Source: Anaerolineae bacterium (GTDB lineage Bacteria > Chloroflexota > Anaerolineae > JAFGEY01). From it: DNA of 7,993 nt. A program made the translations under genes and the position numbers. The notes beneath the pieces were generated by a model. That model ran no database searches and was not told where the DNA came from. It was given only the letters and a program-made list of their open reading frames with translations. Position 1 is the first letter of the stretch; each line of letters opens with the position of its first letter. The stretch lies in contig JAFGIE010000211.1 in NCBI GenBank assembly GCA_016929775.1, forward strand, positions 1-7,993. Direction: 5' to 3'. This document shows, in pieces, positions 1-5,693 of this stretch.

Positions 1-78
1 CCGATGTCCTCTCTGGCACGGGGGTACAGCCTCGTATGGCCATTGACCGTCACGTCCGGCGAGGTCCCCAACTCGTGA
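1..78 (+). CDS. Possible 3' end of an upstream gene (partial, unassigned)
   Basis: The first plus-strand frame stays open from the window edge to a TGA at 76-78, giving about 25 residues. By eye 21 of the 25 codons end in G or C, which matches the codon bias of the real genes here and is better than the other two plus frames. The peptide contains LARGYSLV followed later by GEVPNS. This faintly recalls the 'LARGYA-V ... G-VV-S' stretch near the C-terminus of exodeoxyribonuclease VII large subunits (XseA), but the expected residues after it are missing, so the match is only a hint. The stop falls 16 bases before the proC -35 element, consistent with an upstream gene ending there. It could equally be chance, because 25 codons is short. 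Confidence 0.3.
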   Translation, partial: PMSSLARGYSLVWPLTVTSGEVPNS

Positions 79-94
79 CGCTTTCGGAGTGAAA

Positions 95-124
95 CTGGCA
101 CAGGGGATGGATCGCGGGTATAAT
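95..124 (+). promoter_or_regulatory. Sigma70-type promoter of proC
   Basis: A perfect TATAAT lies at 119-124. Eighteen bases upstream is CTGGCA (95-100), which matches 4 of 6 positions of TTGACA. Transcription would begin near 131, leaving a leader of about 25 bases that carries a GGGAGG ribosome binding site at 145-150, five bases before the proC ATG. I saw no operator-like inverted repeat around it. Confidence 0.65.
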
Positions 125-155
125 CGCCCCACGCACATCCGATCGGGAGGCAGAC

Positions 156-974
156 ATGTTTGACAATGTGACGATCGCGTTCATTGGCAGCGGGAACATG
201 GCAGAGGCGATGATCCAGGGCGCCCTCCGCCGAGATCTGGTCGCGCCGCGGCAGGTGGTCGCGAGCGACATCCGCGCCGAGCGGGGAGAAGAGCTGGTCG
301 CACGCTACGGGATCCGGGCGACGACCGACAACCTTGCCGCCGCGCAAGGAGCAAGCATCGTCGTCCTGGCAGTCAAGCCGCAGGTCCTGCCCGCGGTACT
401 CGATCAGCTTGAGGGACAGATCCCGCCCGAGGCGGTTGTGCTGTCGATCGTCACCGGCGCGCGGATCGCCGCCCTGGTCGAGGGCCTTCGGCACGAGGCG
501 ATCGTGCGCGCCATGCCCAACACGCCCGCCCTGGTCGGCGAAGGCATGGTCGTGTGGACCGCGACGGCAGCGACGACCGAGGGTCAGCGCGGGCAGGTGG
601 AGGCCCTGTTCCAGGCGACAGGAGAGGCGATCTATGTCCAGGAGGAAAAGTACCTGGATGCGGCGACCGCTGTGAGCGGCAGCGGACCCGCCTACGTCTA
701 CCTGTTCATGGAGGCGATGGTGGACGCGGCGGTCTACCTAGGCTTCGCGCGGCCCATCGCCCGCCAGCTCGTGCTGCAGACGGTGACCGGCGCGGCGCGC
801 TTTGCCGCCGAATCGGGGCGACACCTGGCGGACCTGCGCAATATGGTCACCACCCCAGGGGGGACGACCGCAGAGGCGCTGCTGGCAATGGAACAGGGAC
901 GCTTGCGCGCCACCGTAACCGAGGGCATCCGCGCCGCGTACGAAAAGAGCCAGCGCTTAGCCGATCACAGCTAG
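156..974 (+). CDS. proC: Pyrroline-5-carboxylate reductase (ProC)
   Basis: This cytosolic enzyme reduces 1-pyrroline-5-carboxylate to L-proline with NAD(P)H, the final step of proline biosynthesis. The 272-residue product is the usual length for the family. The N-terminal Rossmann fold shows the dinucleotide-binding FIGSGNMAEAM at residues 9-19, AVKPQ at 72-76 and MPNTPALVGEG at 120-130. The C-terminal all-helical dimerisation and active-site domain has the family signature SGSGPAY (174-180) and NMVTTPGGTTAEAL (229-242). The ATG is preceded by GGGAGG at five bases and lies just behind a strong promoter, so the start is secure. It is the only confident plus-strand gene and appears monocistronic. 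It ends 7 bases from the convergent membrane-protein gene. No key motif is missing. The identification is from motifs and I regard it as near certain. Confidence 0.97.
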   Translation: MFDNVTIAFIGSGNMAEAMIQGALRRDLVAPRQVVASDIRAERGEELVARYGIRATTDNLAAAQGASIVVLAVKPQVLPAVLDQLEGQIPPEAVVLSIVTGARIAALVEGLRHEAIVRAMPNTPALVGEGMVVWTATAATTEGQRGQVEALFQATGEAIYVQEEKYLDAATAVSGSGPAYVYLFMEAMVDAAVYLGFARPIARQLVLQTVTGAARFAAESGRHLADLRNMVTTPGGTTAEALLAMEQGRLRATVTEGIRAAYEKSQRLADHS

Positions 975-1007
975 GCGCCGGCTATGCCTCTGCGGAGGCG
1001 CTGGCGC
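975..1007. terminator. Possible shared hairpin at a convergent gene junction
   Basis: Between and just inside the two converging stop codons an inverted repeat can fold as an outer GCGCC (975-979) with GGCGC (1003-1007) and an inner GCCTC (986-990) with GAGGC (995-999) around a TGCG tetraloop. It could fold in transcripts of either strand. There is no run of T after it on either strand, so it does not meet the standard of an intrinsic terminator. GC-rich coding DNA produces such repeats by chance. It is listed because nothing else in the 7-base gap could stop transcription. Confidence 0.25.
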
Positions 1008-2880
1008 GCTCTTCCATCTGAGCCACCATGCGCGCCATCTCTTCGATCGCCACCCGCTGCTTGCGGTACAGGTCGGACTCGCTGACTGCCAGCCGGTGGG
1101 CGATCTCGCTCATGCGCAGCCCCTGCCTGAACTTGAGGTCGAGGATGTTGTACAGCGTCCACTCGGCGGCGGTCATGCTCTGCTCGCCAGGGGGGCGCAG
1201 GGCATCGATCGCGCGCTGGAGCACGCTGCGCAGCGCGCGCACGGCGTCGCCGTCATTCTGCCCGCGCGTCGCAGCCACGACTTCCAGGTCGAGCAGCGGG
1301 CTTCGGGTCAGCTTGGGCCCACCCCAGTAGTGGCTCAACGCATCCTTGACCCAGGTCGTGAACGAGGGACTGTTGACCGGGCTCTCGGCGATCGGCTGGG
1401 GGAGCGAGGTCACGTAGCGCATCAACTGGCGCCGCTTCTGGATGCGCTCGATGTCGGGCATGATCTGCTGCAGGGCGACGAAAATTCCCTGCTGCAGGTG
1501 CCGGTCCTCGAGCGCCTCCTGCGCCTGGTCGATCAGCTCCAGGATCTGGGGGCGCACCGTCTCTTCGATCTCGGGCGCTGCGTACCAGCGCTCCACGATC
1601 AACATGCCGAGCACGGCATCGCGGTTGCGCGTGCAAAGGGGGCGCAGCACGTAGCCATCGATCGCCGTCAAGCTCACCCCACTGCGCAGCTCCTGTTGGC
1701 AGGTGCGGAGCACCGGATCGAGGTCGTGCTTTGTGAGAAAGTCTTGCGCCGCGCGCCGGTCCCCGCAGCACGCCTCGATCTGGAACGTCCCCTGGCGCCG
1801 GGTGACGACGAACGCGCGCCGCACGCGGAGCAGCTCGGAGAGCAGGGACAGCACGTTTTCCAGGAACTGGCTGAGGTCGCTGGGCGTCAACAGCCGCTGG
1901 TCCAGCACCTGCAGCCAGGCGACCTCCTCCGTGTCCCCCCGGTAGACGAGCCGGTTGAGGAAGGGGCGCGCCAAGTTGACGCCCATCTGCATGATGATGA
2001 TCGTGGACACGGTCGCCGCCAACATGATCAGCTCGCCCGGGATGCCGAACACGTTGCCGGCGCGGGGAACGGTGACCAAGATCACCAGGACCAGGGAAGC
2101 GGTGAACGGCCCACGGAGCAGGTACTCGATCAGGCTGTACTTGACCACCCGGTCGGGGGTAAAGGCGCCAAAGTAGGCGACCGTGTAGGCCATGACGACG
2201 ATCAGGAACAGGATGCACACGTTGCCCAGCAAGAGGATCGTCATCAACAGCGCCTCGGGCAGCGCCGCGGGAAGGGTGGTGAGCAGCATGTAGGGGAAAA
2301 CGCCCAGGGCAGGGGCGACAAAGGACACGGTGAGATAGGTCATGCGCCGTCGCGAGGTCGACGTCAGGCAGCGCTGGCGCGCCTGGTTGGTGTTGATCGC
2401 CCCGCTGAGCACGGCGGCGGCAAAGTAGAGCGTGAACGGCCAAAACAGGGGGCCCGGCTGCAGCTGCACCACGGCGCCGCCGCCCGGCATGCTCTCGCGC
2501 ACCATCCACGGCGTAAAGAGGACCAACAGCAGCGCCACGCTGCTCCCCAGGTAGCTCAGCTTGACCGTCAACCGGCGCCAGGTCGAGACACTACGCGTGA
2601 CGTTGAGCAGCGCATCGGATAGGTGCAGGTACACGGCGGGGACGAGCGCGATCCCGACCCACTGGAACTTGAGCCAAGTCACCGTCGCGTCCGAGTTGTT
2701 CACGCCGAGGAGCGCCGCGTCGCCGAGATAGACGACCATGACACAGATCAGCAGCAAGCTGAACGCACGCGCCACCCCGCTGCGAGCGTTGTGCCGGAGC
2801 AGGTACAGCACCAACGAAAGGGCGGTGATCAGCACCGCCGAAGACAGGATCCGGTTCGCTAGGTTCAGTGTGGAGAGCAT
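982..2880 (-). CDS. Multi-pass membrane protein with GAF-like region and C-terminal helix-turn-helix; probable membrane-bound regulator
   Basis: The 632-residue product begins with about nine hydrophobic segments (roughly residues 11-28, 38-59, 70-92, 106-123, 145-162, 183-203, 211-237, 259-272 and 282-301). The first seven resemble the 7TM sensor region found at the start of some histidine kinases, including a WLKFQWVGIALVP stretch at 69-81. Residues about 320-460 look like the linker helix and GAF-like domain that follow such regions. There are no H, N, G1 or G2 boxes of a histidine kinase and no GGDEF, HD or phosphatase motif. Instead the C-terminus has a conserved-looking HYWGGPKLTRSPLL (517-530), then TAAEWTLYNIL (570-580) and a helix-turn-helix, roughly MSEIAHRLAVSESDLYRK (590-607). 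I infer a membrane-tethered DNA-binding regulator; the ligand is unknown. The ATG at 2880 has GGAGG seven bases upstream and is preferred to a GTG at 2907, which would overlap the acetyltransferase end. It is probably co-transcribed with that gene. Confidence 0.8.
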   Translation of the reverse strand: MLSTLNLANRILSSAVLITALSLVLYLLRHNARSGVARAFSLLLICVMVVYLGDAALLGVNNSDATVTWLKFQWVGIALVPAVYLHLSDALLNVTRSVSTWRRLTVKLSYLGSSVALLLVLFTPWMVRESMPGGGAVVQLQPGPLFWPFTLYFAAAVLSGAINTNQARQRCLTSTSRRRMTYLTVSFVAPALGVFPYMLLTTLPAALPEALLMTILLLGNVCILFLIVVMAYTVAYFGAFTPDRVVKYSLIEYLLRGPFTASLVLVILVTVPRAGNVFGIPGELIMLAATVSTIIIMQMGVNLARPFLNRLVYRGDTEEVAWLQVLDQRLLTPSDLSQFLENVLSLLSELLRVRRAFVVTRRQGTFQIEACCGDRRAAQDFLTKHDLDPVLRTCQQELRSGVSLTAIDGYVLRPLCTRNRDAVLGMLIVERWYAAPEIEETVRPQILELIDQAQEALEDRHLQQGIFVALQQIMPDIERIQKRRQLMRYVTSLPQPIAESPVNSPSFTTWVKDALSHYWGGPKLTRSPLLDLEVVAATRGQNDGDAVRALRSVLQRAIDALRPPGEQSMTAAEWTLYNILDLKFRQGLRMSEIAHRLAVSESDLYRKQRVAIEEMARMVAQMEERASASAEA

Positions 2881-2903
2881 GCCGCGTCCTCCACCAATAC
2901 GCC

Positions 2904-3482
2904 TCACATCCTAAGCGAGAAAAAGAGGGCGATGTCGCGGTTCTCGTAGTAACAGTCGTTGTATCCGCAGTAGGCAAAGCCCTGCTTTTCGCAAAACGCA
3001 ATGCCGGGATAGTTCTTGGTCTGGACGGCGATCATGAGCCGGGTCAGCCCCTGCTGCGCGCCCCATGCCTTTGCCGCTGCGACGATCGCCGTGCCAATGC
3101 CGCGCCGTCGATAGGGACGATCGACGATTAGGTGCTCGATCCACAGCACACGCTGCCAGGGGACAACGTCCAACTGGCAGTAGGCGTACACACCCGCCAC
3201 GTCCTCCCCCTCGCGCGCCTCGCGCGCGGGGACGACGGTCTCTGCGCGGCGGTCGGTGGCGACCAGGACCAGCGATCCGCCCTCCCAGCAGGTCAGGAGG
3301 TCATCTCGCTGCCGCGGATACGCCACGCGCATGACGCGCGGCAGGCGCACCGTGTGAAAGTGGATCGTCTTGCTCTCCCCCTCCTCTCGCGCATCCATCT
3401 GCCAGACGTGATCGGTCTGCGAGTTAGCATCGAGGGCGAGACAAGCGTTCAGATCGATGAGTGACGCCGAACGGATCAACAT
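2904..3482 (-). CDS. GNAT-family N-acetyltransferase, streptothricin-acetyltransferase-like
   Basis: The 192-residue product is a GNAT enzyme, a family that moves an acetyl group from acetyl-CoA to an amine on a small molecule or protein. The acetyl-CoA pyrophosphate-binding motif A is clear: IEHLIVDRPYRRRGIGTAIV at 115-134, with RRRGIG fitting the (R/Q)xxGx(G/A) rule. The following LMIAVQTKNYPGIAFCEKQG (149-168) and the aromatic-rich end resemble streptothricin or related small-molecule acetyltransferases, where the equivalent is 'ETQN...A..FYEK.GF'. The substrate cannot be told from the sequence. The N-terminal about 95 residues are less typical and longer than a minimal GNAT. The ATG has a G-rich site (GGGGGGA) eight bases upstream. 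An in-frame GTG at 3590 would add 36 Arg-rich residues without family resemblance and sits at the expected transcription start, so I reject it. It is the first gene of a two-gene unit with the membrane regulator. Confidence 0.85.
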   Translation of the reverse strand: MLIRSASLIDLNACLALDANSQTDHVWQMDAREEGESKTIHFHTVRLPRVMRVAYPRQRDDLLTCWEGGSLVLVATDRRAETVVPAREAREGEDVAGVYAYCQLDVVPWQRVLWIEHLIVDRPYRRRGIGTAIVAAAKAWGAQQGLTRLMIAVQTKNYPGIAFCEKQGFAYCGYNDCYYENRDIALFFSLRM

Positions 3483-3542
3483 AGGCCTATCCCCCCGCAG
3501 TCTGTGCCGCGATCGCACGATGGCGGGCACGCGCACTCGCCC

Positions 3543-3580
3543 GTCCCCAACGACGTTCGGGACCTTTGCCGCACCGTCCC
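3543..3580 (-). promoter_or_regulatory. Leader with two mutually exclusive hairpins before the acetyltransferase gene
   Basis: In the minus-strand transcript the leader contains GGGAC (3580-3576), GTCCC (3563-3559) and GGGAC (3547-3543) in that order. The middle element can pair with either neighbour. The downstream choice is better, since a further AAC/GTT pairing extends it around a three-base loop. The leader is about 107 bases, long for this compact stretch. This has the geometry of an antiterminator or RNA switch, but there is no T-run terminator and the repeats are only five bases, so chance is quite possible. Confidence 0.25.
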
Positions 3581-3595
3581 TGTATGTCACGCGCG

Positions 3596-3624
3596 ATTAT
3601 ACCACGGTTTCAGCGCCACGTAAA
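3596..3624 (-). promoter_or_regulatory. Sigma70-type promoter of the acetyltransferase-regulator unit
   Basis: On the minus strand a perfect TATAAT (3601-3596) is preceded by TGG, giving an extended -10 of the TGn type. Seventeen bases upstream is TTTACG (3624-3619), 4 of 6 to TTGACA. It lies 30 bases past the tsaD stop, so the acetyltransferase and membrane regulator can be transcribed independently of the pcrA-tsaD run. Transcription should start near 3589. No terminator separates it from tsaD, so read-through is also possible. Confidence 0.65.
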
Positions 3625-3654
3625 GTGACGCGTCGATATGTAGAATGTCCTAAA

Positions 3655-4743
3655 CTAGTAGGCCAACTTGAGGTTGGGCACAGCGTCCAGATCCCAGCTG
3701 TCGGTGTGCCCACGGTGCAGCGCCCAATGCCCAACCACGCCGACGCCGGTGGCATTGTCGGTCGCCAGCGCAACCGGCGGCAGGTGGAGGGGAATGCGCA
3801 GCGCCACGCGCATGCTCTGGCGCAGGACACGGTTGGCAGCCACGCCGCCCGCCATGAGCACCCCCCGGACGCCGAACTCGGCGGCAGCCTGGACGGTCTT
3901 TTCGACCAGGGCGTCGACCACGGCGCGCTGGAAACTGGCAGCCATGTGCGACACGATGTGCGCCGGGATTGTCGTCTTGCCCTCCCCCTCCGCGTCGGGG
4001 ACTTTGTCTGCCGGACGCTCCAGATCGGGTTCGTACTGCTGCACGGTGCGCAACACAGCGGTCTTGAGCCCAGAGAAGCTGAAATCGTAGGCGTTGTCCA
4101 GCCGGGCGCGCGGAAAGGGAAACGCAGTCGGATTTCCGCCCTCGGACGCGCGCTGGATCGCCGGACCGCCGGGGTACGCTAGGCCAAGCAGGCGCGCGAC
4201 CTTGTCAAAGGCCTCGCCAGCGGCATCGTCGATCGTCCCGCCCAGCCGCTGGTACTCTCCATAGCCGCTCATCAGGATCAGCTCGGTATGCCCGCCTGAC
4301 ACGATCAGGCAGAGCAGCGGGAACGCAAGCTCGGGCGGCGCCTGACCCTTGGGCGCAGACTGCGCGCGCGCGACGTCGAGCCAGTTCGTGGCAATGTGTG
4401 CTTCGAGGTGATTGACGCCGATCAGGGCGAGCTCTCTCCCATACGCCAGGCCCTTCGCCATGTTGATGCCAACGAGCAGCGATCCGGCAAGCCCCGGTCC
4501 ATACGTCACGGCGATCGCGTCCAGGTCTGTCCAGCGCGCCTGCGCATCGCGCATCGCCTGCTCGATCACGGGGACGATGGCGATCACGTGCTGTCGCGAC
4601 GCCATTTCGGGGAACACGCCGCCATACTGCCGGTGCAGGTCGATCTGCGAGGCGACCACATTCGACCGGATCTCGCGTCCCTGTGCGATCACGGCGGCGG
4701 CGGTCTCGTCGCACGATGTCTCGATCCCCAGCACGAGCGTCAT
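3655..4743 (-). CDS. tsaD: tRNA N6-adenosine threonylcarbamoyltransferase (TsaD/Kae1/Gcp family)
   Basis: TsaD transfers the threonylcarbamoyl group from threonylcarbamoyl-AMP to A37 of ANN-decoding tRNAs, working with TsaB and TsaE, which are not in this window. The 362-residue product shows the ASKHA-fold start GIETSCDETAAAV (6-18), GGVFPEMASRQH (41-52), the metal-binding HLEAH (112-116), VSGGHTEL (148-155), FSFSGLKTAV (221-230), MAGGVAANR (297-305) and the metal Asp in TDN (328-330). It is slightly longer than the roughly 340 residues common in bacteria, partly through an acidic insert at about 238-260. The usual 'CTDNAAMIA' here reads ATDNATGVG, which is unusual although the Asp is kept. 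The ATG has AGGAGGT at five bases. It sits 33 bases after the membrane-protein gene and is probably the last gene of the pcrA run. Confidence 0.96.
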   Translation of the reverse strand: MTLVLGIETSCDETAAAVIAQGREIRSNVVASQIDLHRQYGGVFPEMASRQHVIAIVPVIEQAMRDAQARWTDLDAIAVTYGPGLAGSLLVGINMAKGLAYGRELALIGVNHLEAHIATNWLDVARAQSAPKGQAPPELAFPLLCLIVSGGHTELILMSGYGEYQRLGGTIDDAAGEAFDKVARLLGLAYPGGPAIQRASEGGNPTAFPFPRARLDNAYDFSFSGLKTAVLRTVQQYEPDLERPADKVPDAEGEGKTTIPAHIVSHMAASFQRAVVDALVEKTVQAAAEFGVRGVLMAGGVAANRVLRQSMRVALRIPLHLPPVALATDNATGVGVVGHWALHRGHTDSWDLDAVPNLKLAY

Positions 4744-4776
4744 GGTGCACCTCCTCTCCAGATGGCGCAGCCCCGA

Positions 4777-5667
4777 TCAGGTCACGATCTGCCACAGGGC
4801 GATCAGCAAGAACACCTGCACGAGCGCCGCCCCACTCCACAGCAGGTAGGCGACCACGCGTTGGCGCCGATAGAGCACCACGCCTGCGAGATCGTTGGCA
4901 CACAGCGTGATCACGGCGATCGTGGGCAACAAGAACACGCTGTCGCGCGGCGAGATGCGGTCCACAGTGCCCGCGGCATCATAGTGCATCGGGAGCACGT
5001 CCGGCAGGTGAGGATAGCGGAACAGAAGCAGGCTGAACAGGAGCACGTTGAGGAGAACGCCTGCCCCGAGTACGCTTTGGGCCAAGCGGTCACGCCAAAA
5101 GGCCCACCGCACAAAGGATGCGCGCTCGGAACGCTGCTCGACCTCGACACTGGGCCCGAGCTCTTGGCACGTGGTCAGCACTGCGAGAAAGCTCTCCATG
5201 TCGTCGACCGAGATGCCGTACGCGAGGGCTGGGGTGACCACGATCGCCTGCCTGGCAGGAGGATCGACTGCGTAAAAGAGGGTCAGCCCCACCCCTTCGA
5301 CGAGCCCCTGCCCTAGGGTGCAGCCAGGCCAGATCGGGGCTTTCATGCGCACCGAGAGCGCCGTCTCGCGCCCGTCGATCACACGCTCGATGTTACAGGT
5401 GGGCACGATCTGCTGTGCCCCTGCAGTCTGGATCACGAGCCGGTTGCGATCAAAGGCGTAGGACAGCCGCGAGAGGTCATAGATCCGGTAGCCGACCAGC
5501 GCCAGTGCGAACAGCGAGGCCAAGACCAGGAGGGCAGAGACAAAGGTCCAGCCATTGGGCGGACCAGAGACGATCCGCCACACGAGCCCGACGTCGATCA
5601 GGACGATCGCGGCAACGATGCCCACGCCGACCCAGATCCCGGTGCGCGTCTTGGGTACCCAGTTCAC
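4777..5667 (-). CDS. Membrane protein with bacterial PH-like and DUF1648-like regions
   Basis: Function is unknown. From the GTG at 5667 the product has 296 residues. Two hydrophobic segments (about 11-31 and 40-60) are followed by a soluble region of about 110 residues beginning LSYAFDRNRLVIQ, with the strand pattern and 'Y.....L.I.......IP...I..V' of small bacterial PH domains. A third membrane segment (about 198-217) leads to LPDVLPMHYDAAGTVDR (221-237), which resembles the DUF1648 'P-HW/Y-N/D-A-G-D' motif of SdpI-like proteins, and then two more segments (about 246-266 and 274-294). The GTG at 5676 has a GGAGG touching it, too close, whereas 5667 has it nine bases upstream, so 5667 is chosen. 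A possible missing G just upstream could instead fuse the gene to an ATG at 5693. Its position between pcrA and tsaD suggests co-expression but not function. Confidence 0.8.
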   Translation of the reverse strand: MNWVPKTRTGIWVGVGIVAAIVLIDVGLVWRIVSGPPNGWTFVSALLVLASLFALALVGYRIYDLSRLSYAFDRNRLVIQTAGAQQIVPTCNIERVIDGRETALSVRMKAPIWPGCTLGQGLVEGVGLTLFYAVDPPARQAIVVTPALAYGISVDDMESFLAVLTTCQELGPSVEVEQRSERASFVRWAFWRDRLAQSVLGAGVLLNVLLFSLLLFRYPHLPDVLPMHYDAAGTVDRISPRDSVFLLPTIAVITLCANDLAGVVLYRRQRVVAYLLWSGAALVQVFLLIALWQIVT

Positions 5668-5693
5668 GGGGTGCACCCTCCGTACGCGGACAT
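5664..5693 (-). other. Nine-codon mini-ORF bridging pcrA and the PH-like membrane gene
   Basis: An ATG at 5693 shares its A with the pcrA TGA stop (TGATG) and has AAGGAG five bases upstream, a better ribosome site than that of the next gene. It reads MSAYGGCTP and stops at a TGA that overlaps the GTG start at 5667 (GTGA). It could be a coupling peptide that passes ribosomes from pcrA to the next gene. It could also mark a lost base: one extra G in the GGG at about 5676-5678 would join this ATG in frame to the membrane protein as MSAYGGVHPVNW. I cannot tell which from one sequence. Confidence 0.3.

Noticed and set aside
1096..2622. A 508-codon plus-strand open frame opposite the membrane-protein gene
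   Set aside because: It is an antisense shadow caused by high GC. Its product is rich in His, Gln, Arg and Gly with no domain resemblance, whereas the minus-strand frame gives clear membrane segments and an HTH.
3483..3590. A GTG start at 3590 that would lengthen the acetyltransferase by 36 residues
   Set aside because: It sits at the predicted transcription start with no ribosome site, and the added residues are Arg-rich and unlike GNAT proteins. The ATG at 3482 has a good site.
3627..3634. Palindrome GACGCGTC upstream of the acetyltransferase promoter as an operator
   Set aside because: It is only eight bases, occurs once, and has no second half-site or match to a known operator.
4362..4372. 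An alternating GCGCGCGCGCG tract in tsaD (possible Z-DNA)
   Set aside because: It encodes an ordinary Ala-Arg-Ala stretch and such runs are expected at this GC content.
4396..5316. A 306-codon plus-strand open frame across tsaD and the PH-like gene
   Set aside because: It spans two well-supported minus-strand genes and their gap, and its low-complexity product has no recognisable motif.
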